The translations under genes and the position numbers were made by a program. Below the pieces are notes generated by a model, which was not told the origin of the DNA, made no database searches, and was given only the letters and a program-made list of their open reading frames with translations. From positions 4,005,487 to 4,069,486 of the forward strand of contig OZ023181.1 of assembly GCA_963995505.1 (NCBI GenBank): 64,000 bases of DNA. The letters run 5' to 3'. Shown here piece by piece: positions 11,124 to 22,990 of the stretch (position 1 is its first letter; each line of letters starts with the position of its first letter). This DNA is from Hypericum androsaemum (taxonomy: Eukaryota; Streptophyta; Magnoliopsida; Malpighiales; Hypericaceae).

Positions 11124-11320
11124 CGCCCTTAAGTTTGAGTTGGAAGGGATTGAATCTTAATACCGTTAAGATCCCGGGGATTTAGGCCAACCCACCTAAA
11201 TTTTACCAATGCAAGTGTGGTTGTATGGACACGGGTCCACCCTTAAGCTTGAGTTGGGAGGGATCGAATCCTAATACCGTCAAGATCCCGGGGATTTAGG
11301 CCAACCCATCTAAAATTTTG
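11124..11320. repeat. Tandem duplication, unit about 114 bp
   Basis: The block at about 11124-11203 and that at about 11238-11320 share roughly 80 bp (GATCCCGGGGATTTAGGCC is exact in both). They are separated by a less similar linker, and lie between the two LINE copies. Each contains the CCCTTAAG..TTGAGTTGG motif. Origin not recognised. Confidence 0.75.
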
Positions 11321-11463
11321 AGTTTGCGAGCTTTTTCACCTATAAAGTCTCAGAGCTAATCCTCTCTAGATCTGTGACTGCAAAGCAAGAAAAAACTTAC
11401 AAAATGGAACCTCCAATCGATGGGGGTTTCAATGTTCCTCCACTTCCGGCTATTACCCCTCTG

Positions 11464-11464
<1 letters not shown>

Positions 11465-11496
<32 letters not shown>
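11465..11496 (+). repeat. Poly-G tract, 32 consecutive G
   Basis: A homopolymer of 32 G inside the ORF1 remnant of LINE B; in frame it would give a glycine run. Such a long G run is rare in plant DNA and is also a classic place for sequencing or assembly error, so its length should not be trusted. Confidence 0.85.
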
Positions 11497-11498
<2 letters not shown>

Positions 11499-11789
11499 GG
11501 GGTCTGGGGATGGACGCCGTCCCAAGATATCCTTTAGGGATATAACGATGGGGGACTTGGTGATGCTGCCGATCGCCAATGGCAGTCAGCAGTGGCTACT
11601 GACACGAGCTGGACTCTGGATACTGGCACGAGCACTCATCCAATCTTAGGAACCTTTTGGGATATCGATGTTCCCGATGCCGAAGATGCCTGCGAGGGGC
11701 AAATGATACAGGATTCCTCAAACCCTAACTCCCTTTCCTGTTAATCGCTTTTTTATCGTTGATTCTGCGTTGGTATTTTTTCTATTCTC

Positions 11790-12504
11790 ATGAATAGTAT
11801 TACTTGGAATTATCAGGGAGCCGCTATCTCCAAGTTTGAAGTCGCGGTGAAAGAAATTGTCAAACAACATAAATCCGATATCCTGGTGCTACTTGAGACA
11901 TGAATATCGGGTTGGCGAGCAGATTTTCTTGCTAATTTTTTGACATTTTTTAATGTAGTCCAATCTCCAATGCAGGGGCACTCTGGCGGGGTTGTGGGTG
12001 TTCTAGAATAGGGCTTCTGTCCAAATTATCGTCCTACTGGTCCACAGGCAATTCATCCATATGGAAGTGGGCAATACTCTTGGCTCTAACTGGATCTTTA
12101 CTGTGGTTTATGGCCATCCTAAGGCTCCGATTAGGGAGGAACTTTGGGATCAATTGAGAGGTGTTGCACCCACTATGCAGGCACCTTGGTTGGTCGCCGA
12201 TGGTTTTAATGTGTTTCTAGCCACCGATGGAAAGATAGGGGGTGCTCCGTTAAAGGGTACGAAATATATTCGGTTCAAGGATTGGATAGAAGAATGTGAA
12301 CTCATAGATTTGGGGTTTATTGGACCAAATTTCACGTGGGTTCGAGGAGGGATTCATGAGAGACTCGATCGAGGCCTTGCAAGTGTCAACTGGCGTTTGA
12401 AGTTCCCTGAGGCCAATGTTGTCCATCTCCCCCACTGGAAATTGGACCATTGCCCACTTCTCATTCGGAAAATGCGGCTCCGAGACTTCAACCTAGAAAA
12501 ATAA
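11790..12504 (+). pseudogene. LINE B endonuclease domain (broken)
   Basis: Starts MNSITWN..G at about 11790, as in plant LINE ORF2 (normally WNCRG). The second half is an intact 147-residue frame from 12061. It carries the VVYGHP motif, a GDFN site changed to DGFN (near residues 47-50), the FTWVRGG motif and DHCPLL in place of SDHCP. The catalytic motifs are thus partly altered, and stops at about 11902 and 12008 break the first half. Confidence 0.8.
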
Positions 12505-12625
12505 TTTTTTGATTCCAGGCAACATAGCTTACGAACGACAGGTTTGAGGAGTTCGTCGCTAGAGCTTGAGACTATAGGAAAGACCTGACTGATTCTTGTG
12601 ATGAGTTCATTTCCAAGGTGATGGC

Positions 12626-14183
12626 TTGGAATCGTACCCACTTTGGAAATATCATATTTCAAAAGAACATGCTGACAAAAAGGCTTGGAGGGTTCAAAAA
12701 ACTTTGGAAAAGAAGCCTAACTCCTTTTTAAAGAAGCTTGAACGAGTACTCCTGATTGAGCAAGAGGAAATTTTATGGTTCCAGAAACCTATGAAGGATT
12801 ATTTAATGAATGGAGAAAGAAATACGCATTTCTTCCATGCTTCAACAATTATTCTCAGAAAGCACAACCGGGTAGAGGCCCTCAAGGACAAAACATAGAT
12901 GTGGTTGACTGATAGTGATGATCAAAAGAGAATGCTGAAGACTTACTTCGATAATTTATTTTCAGAGGAGGGGAGGCCAAATCGGTACAACCACATCCCT
13001 AATGGTTTTGCCCAAATTTTAGATTCTGACAAATATTTACTGAGCAAATATCCTGATGAGGAGGAGATTTATAAGATTTTGTTTGCCATGGCTCCGTTGA
13101 AAGTACCCGGTCCCGACGGTCTACATACCATTTTCTTTCAAAAGAAATGGAATGTAGTGAAGGCAAATATAGTGCAATTCATTAAGAAAGCGTTTGAAGG
13201 ATCTTGGCATCGTGAGAGAGTGAATGGGACCATCATCAGCCTCATCCCCAAAGTTACCAATTTTCAAACACCCGCGGATTTTAGTCCCATTAGCATATGT
13301 AACGCATCCTTAAAGTTGGTTACCAAGATCCTGGCGAAGAGACTACAATCTTTTATACCATCTTGGGTCTCCCTCAACCAGAACAGCTTCGTGGAGGGTA
13401 GGAAAATTACAGGGAACATTATTATGGCCCAGGAAGCAATCCACGTGATGAAGAATATGTAGAGAGGGAAAGGCATCATGGCGTTGAAAGTAGACCTGGC
13501 CAAAGCATACGATCAGATCAGCTGGAACTTTATCAGGAAAACCCTAGAATACCTTGGTCTCCCAACTCGATTATCAATCTGATACTCACATGTGTCTCTA
13601 CTATTTCAATGCAGGTTCTTTGGAATGGTGAAACTACGGAGGCCTTTAAACCATCCAGAAAAATACGGCAATGAGATCCCTTCTCGCCTTATCTCTTTTT
13701 CCTATGCTTAGAAAGATTGGGGCATATTATATCCGTGCAAGTGCAAAAAGGAAACTGGACACCGTTTAAAACCTCTCAACATGGCCCTTCTATCTCTCAT
13801 TTATTCTTTGCTTATGATTTTTTTTGTTTGAGGCTGCTAGTAAGGCGCAAACTAGTGTGATGTCAAAGGTTTTGGATGATTTTTGTAGTTTGTCGGGTCA
13901 ACAAGTCAGTAAACCTAAGATGTTACTGTTTGTATCTAAAAATGTTTCTAACTCATTGGCTCGCGATCTTGCTCATAGCTTAGGAGTTGCTCTCACTACT
14001 AATATGGGTAGATATTTGGGTATGCCTTTTTTGCATGATAGGGTCACCAAGAGTACGTATGGTTTTATCCTTGATAAGGTTTATTCCCATCTACAGGGTT
14101 GGTGCGCTGATAAGCTCTCCTTTGCTGGTAAAGCAACCCTCTCCCAAGCAGTTATATCGGCCTTGCCATCATATGCTATATAG
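12626..14183 (+). pseudogene. LINE B reverse transcriptase (broken)
   Basis: Frames at 12626-12898 (GERNTHFFHAST linker motif) and 12899-13462 (KVPGPDGLHTIFF, AKRLQSFIP, NQNSFVEGR) are the fingers of the RT. After an in-frame TAG at 13460 comes KVDLAKAYDQISW. The active-site box at 13807-13818 reads FAYD instead of FADD. The frame 13824-14183 is the C-terminal RT portion (GRYLGMPF, GKATLSQAVISALPSYA). Confidence 0.85.
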
Positions 14184-14224
14184 TCCTCTAAGTTGTCGTT
14201 GGTGTTTGTGAAGCCATCGAGAAA

Positions 14225-16018
14225 GTGCAGCGGGGTTTTTTGTTGGGATCATCCTCCACGACAAAGAAGCCGCATTTGCTGGCTTGGAAGATAGTATGCA
14301 CACCCAAGGCTGCTGAGGGTTTAGGATTCAAGAATTTGAAACAACAGAATCTGGCTTTGCTTATGAAATTGGCTTGGAATCTCATTATGGACCGATCTTC
14401 TCTATGGGCATAGGTTCTCTGGGGTAAGTACGTGAAGGGTCACTCAAGCATTCCGGAGGTCTCGAGCAAAGCATCTAGCTTGCCGCTCTTGAAGGCTCTT
14501 ATTTTTTTATGGCTAGTGATGTTAGAAGGGGTGCAGTGGGCAATTAGAGATGGGCAAACAATGAATTTCTGGAAGGATAGGTAGATTGACAACAAGGTGG
14601 TCTTGGTTGATCTGAGCATTTCCAATATCCCTACGGAGCTGTTGGAGCTAAAAGTTACGGATGCGGTGGACCAGCAAGGAGAATGGAATTGGAATATCAT
14701 TGCTCAATATCTATCCGAAGAGATCTTGATGTGTATTGCAGGTATCCCCACTCCAAGGGAGGGCAGAGGACATGATAAGTTGAAATGGAGCCAGACTCAA
14801 GATGGGAGATTCACAATGAAATCAGCCTATGTGTTGCTTATGGGTAATGAAGATACACCAACTACAACCTTCTGGTCTTTGCTGTGGTAGTGGAAAGAAC
14901 CTCAGAGATTGAAGAAAGTTCCTTGGCTTGCAGGTCATGGTATACTTTTGACAAATGCTATTAGAAGGCGCAGACACATGACGAATGTTGCCTACTGCCC
15001 ATGTTGTGGAGACATGAATGAGACAGTGCACCATGCTTTTCGGGACTGTCACAAAATCTCTGCATGTTAGACCTAGCTTCTCTGGAAGGAGAGATTGGAT
15101 ACATGGAGATTTTTCTCTCTTACGTTACAGGTTTGGATTGCTTTTAATGTGTCTGCTTCTGAGAGCTGGTTAACAACTTTCATGGTAGCAGTTAATGCAT
15201 TTTGGAGATGAAGGAATAATTGCGTTTGAAACGAAGGAGAAGCACGTCCTCTAAATCAGAAGTCATATGTACTGAGCAGGAGCATGGAGATCAGTGAGGC
15301 AATTAGGTCCTCTCTCAGTATACATCGACAAAACACTAGGACGAAACAACTCATTGGTTGGGAGCGCCTCCCAACGGGTTGGGTCAAGGTCAACACGGAT
15401 GGAGCTATGAGATGTTCCATTGGAAGAGCGATTGTTGGTGGGATTTTGCGGGACGATAAAGGGGATTGGAAGGGTGGCTTCACATGCAGTATTGGCTTTG
15501 TGTTGAGTGTGGTTGCTGAACTCTGGGGTGTTTATCTTGGTATCCGTTTGGCTAAAGCATCAGGGTACAGGAGGATTTTGTTATAAGTCAATTCCAAGGT
15601 TGTAGAGGACCTCTTAATCAAAGACCCTTTGCATCTGGATAACGCTAGCTCTCTACTATTTCTGATCAAGTAGGAAATGGAGTGGGATGGGGTAATCAAA
15701 ATTGCGCACACTTATAGAGAGGGAAACAGATGTGCTAATTGCTTGGCCAGTTTGGGTTTCACGAAACCTTTAGGGCTGTTTGTTTTTTATCTTCCCCCTC
15801 ATGATGTTATAGGATTGATGTCAGAAGACATAGGTGATGTGGCCTTCCCCCGAGCGGTTATTACGAGTCAATTAGATGGTGATGTTTTAAGGCATGATGT
15901 AATAGATGACGGTGCAAAGTTGGATTTCGCGATACACCAAACGTCAAGGAAAGGTTCACCTTCCCGTGGACTCTTTTCCTACCACGAGTTTTTCCCACTG
16001 GATTTTCTCGTGGAAGAG
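14225..16018 (+). pseudogene. LINE B zinc-binding region and RNase H (broken)
   Basis: Positions 14597-14890 and about 14890-15060 carry the region between RT and RNase H (DGRFTMKSAY motif; CPCC..HH zinc-type motif near 14997-15040). Positions 15284-15586 begin RNase H (VNTDGAMR and AELWG present). The third acidic position reads VNSK after a stop at 15583-15585, and the fourth reads CANCLA rather than CADxxA. Two of the four metal-binding acids are therefore lost, unlike LINE A. Confidence 0.8.
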
Positions 16019-16145
16019 TTTTGATTTGGCCGGCGGTCGCAACCTTACAAGAGGCCGAGAGGGAGCTTTGCACAATGTAGGTTTGCTTTTGGCTATTAAT
16101 CTTAATATATAGGGGCATTTGCCCCTCCACTTAACCAAAAAAAAA

Positions 16146-16892
16146 AGACAAGAAAAAAAGGTTACATACATGTCCCATCCCTAAATGAATCCCTAGATAA
16201 CCTATCCGATAGTAGTTGAAACTCAAAGAGCACTAGAATGTTATCCGACGCTAGGTCTCTCATATTTGACCCACTAACTAACCTCATTTCTTGCAATTCA
16301 CTACTCACTTTAATGTCCTCATGACTTGCTGCTTGTGCGGAACAGTTGGATGTTCTTTCTGCGCAAGATCCCCTATTTGTTATCCAGAATTATCAATATT
16401 ATTCGCATAGCATCATCTTGGAAAGTATTGTTGCTGGCCACAATGTTTGTTATCTTTCGATCTGATTTCAATCACTAAAAGATTACCAAGTAATGCAACT
16501 ACTATTTGAAAAAATAAGATCCGAAAGTGCAACAAATGTTCGTAAAGACCGGCTGTAATCGTTATGTCCTTCCACTGACTTCTTCATGACATGGTCGCAA
16601 AATTCCATACTTCACGATATGAACAAGATTTCTAATGTGTTTTTGCAAAATAGATTCTGCAATTTGTTACACCTCCAGAATTTGAACCATCATTCCTAAA
16701 TCCGGTAGTGTTGAACCACAAAACGCACCTTCGCATCCTAGTTAAGTTTCAAGTTTGAGTACTGATATTCAAGTAGTAAAGTTGATCACCAAATCGGTTT
16801 AAAGTTACAGCACACATGTTCCACCGTACAAATCCACACAAGTAAAAGCAGATCAATGAACCATGGATTTGTACAATTTACTGGAAATGGTG
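16146..16892. other. Intergenic; 3' flank of MGL
   Basis: No gene on either strand. The MGL transcript on the minus strand must end in this stretch; no strong polyadenylation signal could be singled out. Confidence 0.5.
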
Positions 16893-19800
16893 TCAATTCT
16901 TTTGGGGCAGGGCCAAGTCCGGCAGCCTCGAAAGGGCCTTCTCGAATTGGCTCCACTTCTGCTCCGAAGTGCCAATGTAGCCAATCGACATTCTTATCAA
17001 ACCCGGCGAAATCCCGGCCAGCTCCTTCTCCTCGGCATTCATCTCGCTGCTCGTGCTACTCCCGGAGCACGACATGAGGGTCTCGTAGTACCCCAAGCTG
17101 ACCGCCATGAACCCGAACTGGCTGTAATTCTGCAGCAGGTGCATGAACCTGTTTGCCCTCTCCTCGGTCTCCATATCGACACAAACAAGCCCACCAAACC
17201 CGTACTCTTTGTTCGCCATGGACTTCAATAGCTCGTGATGTGGGTGGTCTTCCAGGCCCGGGTAAATTACCTTGAGGCCCAGTTTCTTCATCCTGGTGGC
17301 GAATTCCATGGCTCGTTGGCAATGGGCTTTCATTCTGAGGGCCAGATGTGGAATCCTCTCCGAGAGTTCAAAGGCCACCTTGGCGTTCATCGTGGGCCCA
17401 AGAAGCATCAGTGCACCTTGGTGGAGGTCCATCATTGAGTTCACTAGGTTAGCTGGCCCACATACGGCACCTGAAAATAGCATTTAATATTTTCATATCA
17501 TCGATAGAATCAGTTTGATTTTAATATTTTTTAGGAAAAAACAACAGTAATTGTGACAAATTGGTAATTTAGGCCTATCAAATATACCTAATCACATTGA
17601 CCAAGACACAATAACACTACAAACGTTCTTGTTTAAAGGGATTGATATACTACTAGCTAGCTCTCACTAAGTGAATAAAGATTGGGATGGAGATTAAGAT
17701 TAGAATCTCGAATTTGAGTCCACAAAAATTAAAATTAGCTCATGGTTGGCACATAGATGCAAAATTTTGCACCAAAATCTATTATTTAAAATAAATTAAG
17801 TCAAAATTTAATACCGCACAAAATATCTATGTTTGGACACAATATTCAAAATATCACCAATATAAATTTATCCGATAAATAATTTGAATTCAATTGAAAA
17901 AATTTGGGTTCATCCTCCGCTTCAGAACAATGAGATAAAAAAAATCAAAATATCGTGGTAAATGACTCAGCTTTTTAGCCGTTAAATTTAACCGACAGCG
18001 ATATACCATAAAGCAAGTGCCCACGTACGTGATCAACTTTTACAGCTAAGCATCTCACCTCGTATCATTCTCTCCCCACCCCGATCTCAGAGAAAAGTGG
18101 GGCCCTGACCTGAAAGAACCATGTGATTCCCACCAGTGGGCCCCACATCTGGATCAAGATTACTGATAATTAACCACTACTCTTTCCGTTATCAAGTATA
18201 CCAGCGAGGACAGAAATGATTCTTTCTGTTATTTCTCTAGCTTTAGATAAACTTAACAAAAAAAATATCGCCATTACCGTTAAATATTTAATAAATAATT
18301 TAATATTATTAAAAATAAATACATTGTCGTTAAATATTTAATAAATAATTTTAATATTATTCAAAAAATTATTCACTCAAATTTAAATTAATTGATATAA
18401 ACTAAACAAAATCTAGGGTTAATATCTTAAGCATTTGTCCGTGGCCTAAGAGGATATTCCCTTGACGTGTTCATTGCCAGATTAGTGCATTAAGGTATGG
18501 TTTGCATGGGTGGGTGTGGGGGGAATGATGTCTTAAATGTAAAATGTAATCATATCGGCTCTGGATTAGATCTCATAATTCCTTTATTAAGGCCTAACTT
18601 TATTTTTTAATAAGTAAGGCCTAATTCGATATCTAAAATAAAAGCATGCACTAGATATTCCCCTCTAAGCATGCACTGATTTTATTTTTTTAGAGGTATA
18701 TTATCGGTGAATATTTATTTTAACTCAAGTAGAAATTTGGATTTTGAGATGTCGGAACACGATTATGTTAAAATTTAGTTCGTGGTCTAGCTTGAATAAA
18801 TATTATTTGGTAGGCAATTTCCAATAAAATAAAATGACGCAAGCTCTTGAAAGAAGAACACGCCGAACAACGGTAGAAAACTCACCAGCGATGATGTCAG
18901 CTCCGCCGCTAATAAATTTGGAGATGCTGTGGACGACGACGTCGGCGCCGAGCCGGGCAGGGGACAGCACCATGGGGGCGAAGGTGTTGTCGACGACGAC
19001 GGTAACGCCCTTGTCGTGGGCCAGGCGGCTGAGCTTGGGGATGTCGGCCACGAACAAGGTCGGGTTCGACACGGACTCGAAGTAGAGCACCTTGGTCTTC
19101 CCCTCGACCATCGCGTCCCTGACCATGTTCAGGTCCTGCAGGCAACGGCGGAACCAGGAAATTAATTTGTTAGGGACGTCTTTGTAAAATTCGAAAAACA
19201 AATGTATTGACTGGTAATTTTTTATTGGGTGGCTCCGCCCATACTTGCAGGTCCACGAACGTCGTCGTTATGTTGCATGCCCGGGACAGGAAATGGGTCA
19301 GCAGGGCGTGGGTCCCACCGTACAGGGTCCTGGACGCCACCACGTGTCCCCCGCTGCTGCACAGTTGGAGCAGCACCGATGATATCGCGGACATACCTGT
19401 TAATTAATGAATCCACGAGTCACAGTTACGAAAATAGGAACATTTATTACAGAGTTGACAAATAATCTTGAAAAAAATTTAAGTATAAAAGTATGATTTG
19501 TCAAATATTCATTAAGATCTAACAGATACATCATTTTTTTAAGATTTCGATAATGAAATGGGTATAATTTAATATATTCAAATAACTAATTTTCAGTCGT
19601 CCATATCATACTGTTTGATAGCCTATGATTACCATGGCATAAGTCAATAACAAAGAGTCAACATCTTTTATATATAAGCTATGACCAAAACTAGATCATA
19701 TTCAACTCAAGAAATTGCAGTTTTTATTTAAAATTTTAGAACCAAAAGTTCCACACACAAAAAATCCGGTAGGACATAAATTTCGAGGACCCAGTTTAGA

Positions 19801-20570
19801 AATTTATAATCTGTATATTTTTATATCTATGAATAATTATTAAATACATCGATAAATCTAATCAGAATTTAAGTTATCATGTAACCAATTAATCTGTAAA
19901 TATACGATTAATAACACAGGAATTCCAAAATGCAACATGCCCACGTCAATACAAATTTCTCAAGCTTAAATGAAATCACAAATTGTGATAAATGATTTTG
20001 GAGTTTAAACGATACCAGAAAAATCCGGCGTAATATTTTCTCTGATATTAAAAAAATAATTAACTCCGGAAAAAGAACAACTTCCACTAACAAATAAAAT
20101 TTAAGAAGCCGTTTTTTGGTAAAATAAAAATACTTATGGCGAAACGAACCGAGCCTAATTAATAAAAGAAAATTACCGCTGGCGGTGCAATAAGCGGCGT
20201 CGGTGCCTTCGAGGGCGGCCATCTGGCGGCCGAGGTTGAGGACGGTGGGGTTGAAATGGCGGCTGTAGATGAAGAAGTCCCTGTCGGCCCCCAGCTCGCC
20301 GGCGAACATCTTCCTCATCGTCTCCGGCTCCATCACCGTGAACGTCGCCGACGCCTCGATCGACATGTTAACCCCGCCGTGCTCCCCGAACTCGTGCCGG
20401 GCGGCGGCCAGCGCCGCGGCCGGGTCGTCCCACCCGGACGCGAGCATTTGCTTCTTCGACGACAGCAAGGGGAAGCTGTCGTCCCCGTCGAACTCGTCCT
20501 GGCCCTGTCGTTTCTTCCCGGGCACAGGGACATAGCCCCCCTTCGCTGTCGTTTTGGTGATCTCGGCCAT
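16893..20570 (-). CDS. MGL: Methionine gamma-lyase (4 exons)
   Basis: PLP enzyme of the Cys/Met metabolism family that cleaves methionine to methanethiol, 2-oxobutyrate and ammonia, in the cytosol in plants. Exons (minus): 20570-20177, 19396-19245, 19135-18886 and 17470-16893; all introns are GT-AG and the joined frame gives 457 residues. The protein matches my recollection of Arabidopsis MGL (At1g64660, about 441 aa) along its length: HEFGEHGGVNMSIEASATF, SRHFNPTVLNL, YCTASGMSAI, LYGGTHALL, VVVDNTFAP (D231 for the PLP ring nitrogen), HSISKFISGG (K255, Schiff base) and YYETLMSCSGSSTSSE. The N-terminal 45 residues are variable and basic, with no clear transit peptide. Exons 1 and 3 are far more GC-rich than the introns. 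Intron 3 (17471-18885) has a 35-bp repeat at 18276-18362. LINE B ends about 750 bp downstream. Confidence 0.96.
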
Positions 20571-20697
20571 ATTAGCCTCGAAAGTAAGAAACCGTTTCTT
20601 GTGTTTTTTTTTCTTTTCTTTTTTGGGTTTTAATATATAGGAAGAGCAGAGGGGGAAGGTTAAGGGTGGATTGATGGCGTAGATGGGAGATTGGGGC

Positions 20698-20707
20698 TAT
20701 TTATAGG
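20698..20707 (-). promoter_or_regulatory. TATA box of MGL
   Basis: The minus strand reads CTATAAATAG, a near-ideal plant TATA box, about 130 bp upstream of the MGL ATG. This places the transcription start near 20665-20675 and a 5' UTR of about 100 nt. Position and match are seen; use is inferred. Confidence 0.65.
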
Positions 20708-22990
20708 CAGTTGGAGACGTATTTACAGATAGGCATCGGTTAGTTTGCAGTTAAATCTTTGGTCGATATTAATCGAGTATTATCGAATATTATTTAGAAT
20801 ACTTTTATGGTATTTTTTATTTTGGTAGGATTTAAATCGGAAATGAAATACAAAATCCCTGCAAATTTGACCAATTCTACTTTGAATTGAATAGTATAGC
20901 ATGGTGAATTAATGCAACGGTGAATCTGGACACTTATGCTTTTTTGGGCCAAACAAAACAAATTAGGAATGTAACTTCAGGGAATTTCTCGGCGAGCACG
21001 GTGTATAATCGTCATCACATTCGTCTAAGAATTCCTTTTATAAGCCTATAATTTCTTGCGTATATAACAAAACATTATGGAATAAAAAAAATATTTTTTT
21101 GAAAACCTCTTGTATTGAAAGTCATATTTTAACTATGGAAAAAATTGAGAAAATCTAGGTAATATTTACTATTTAGCACTGCAAAAGAGCAGACGCGTTG
21201 GTGTAATGATAATGAAGCATCAAGGCTGGCTTTCCTGTTAACTGATTCCGAGCGATGATGAATACGAATTCCTTGTGTTCCCCTAAAAAAAGAAAAGAAG
21301 CAAAAATAGCGTTGCGTTTATGTCAGTGTACCACCTGTTTTGTTAGGAATTAATTGTTTCACGTGCTAATAACGCCTTAAAATAATAAGGATAGCTTAAC
21401 AAAAAATCTGATTCGTAGTTTAACTAATTGTCTCGAGTTCAGTAATAAGATCGTAATTGTATTGGTTTGCTCTGGGAGGAGGATACTTTGATTATTCTCC
21501 AACTAATCAAGGATGGTGCCCACGGTTCGAACCATTTTTGGTTCTTTAACCCATCATAATTTGTTCTAGCGAGGTGGTGTGTTTTGGTTTGCCCTTCTCT
21601 TGGTATATTTTTGGATCTTTTTAGACGACAATAGAACTTTTTGGAATGACTATTTTGGCGATACTTTGGTGTCCGTTACCAGATAGTATTTATCATTGCA
21701 GTGCTTGTTAATAGACATTATCTTATACTTTTGATATACTTTGATGGACATTTGGTGAAATACAATATTTACTTATTAAAAAAAGTAATTGTATTAAAAA
21801 TTTGTCAAAAAATATTTTGCGGTCATTAAAAAATTATGCATGAGTCGAACTTAAACTAGTTATCATATATTAGATGTTTGGATACAATGTGTTGCGGAAA
21901 AAACATAAACTACCAATTATGATCAATATTTAGCACCTTTGATAGCACGAATTACCACTAGTTCAAAAAAGAGGTGGCCTTTTTTATGACTAACAAGATG
22001 ACGTGGATTATCTACGTGAGCGAAATTTGGACAACCCCACTAATTAAAAGTCCAACGTCGCTAATGACAGTGACCATCTCCAATTGATCTCCACTCCCAT
22101 TATGTGGGTCAAAAATTGGCCACTGCCTATTTTTTTATACCTTTTCTCAGTGGAAACCACTTACTTTCAATTTCAATATAATTATATTTTAAATTTTGAA
22201 AAATTCTATTTATCACATTTTTAATACTAAAAGTTTTAAGTAATTCGAATTCGAAATTTGATAATAATTTTTGGAATACCTAACAAGATTACTTTCCGCT
22301 CATATAAGGACTGCAGAGCCTCCGAGCACATGGCTCTACGAACAACAAGACACAATTATACCCATACGCCCTTGTACTATTTTAAAGTTCCACAAATCTA
22401 TGTGTGTATCATCGTTTCTTCTTCCAAGTGATAAGGTAGAGCAAATATCTTCCAGACAATTTCGTCTTCGTGTTTGTGTTATAAATTATTTGCACTTGTT
22501 TTGTACCCACAGATCGATTGTAATTTCTCATATCACATACTAATTTATATTCGAATCGGATAAAAAAAAACCAAACATTTCGTGTACATAAAAAAAATCT
22601 CATGACACAGATATTTAGGCAACGGGTGACATGGTGAATGCCACCTACCAGAATTGCCTGGCTCGCCATCCTTATCACTGTCCTTCCTAATTTAATATTG
22701 ACAATCGGAAACTATCCTCCAATTAGAAATGCCAAATGGAGGTAGTCACCAATATTAGACTGCGTTTTTTTTATGAACATAATAGTACTTCACACAATTT
22801 TTTTTCTAGATTATGTTTGGCTAAATAAGGTTTGAACAAAATGAAAATTTGTGCAAATCTACCTTCGGCTTATAGAGTAGGAAATTTTATCCAAGAACAA
22901 AAATTTTCTATGATATTATTTTACCATATTAGTTTAAACTATTTTTTTAAAATTTTCTTCATATTTTTACCATATTGACCGGCCTGACTT
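20708..22990. other. Intergenic; MGL upstream region
   Basis: About 2.3 kb of AT-rich DNA without a supportable gene. The ORF at 22271-22543 has no recognisable domain and a random-looking composition. Confidence 0.55.

Larger units (their letters stand above)
11340..16145 (+). mobile_element. LINE copy B (L1-type), long but inactivated
   Basis: Second member of the same LINE family, with the full order ORF1 start, endonuclease, reverse transcriptase, zinc-binding region, RNase H and A-rich tail at about 16130-16145. The 3' end (GCATTTGCCCCTCCACTTAACC then A-run) matches LINE A. ORF1 is represented only by an N-terminal piece (11374-11649, with the ISFRDITMGD motif) and is then deleted. The polyprotein is broken by stops and frameshifts, and the RT active site is mutated. 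Both copies point the same way and are only about 400 bp apart. Separate insertion or tandem duplication cannot be told apart without target-site duplications, which I could not define. Confidence 0.85.

Noticed and set aside
20256..20633. Plus-strand ORFs opposite MGL exon 1
   Set aside because: Shadows of the GC-rich exon with no family features; MGL on the minus strand explains the region fully.
21185..21290. Possible tRNA-derived SINE (GTTGGTGTAATGATAATG near an A-rich end)
   Set aside because: The A-box-like part fits, but the B-box is poor and no second copy was found in the window, so I did not list it as a feature.
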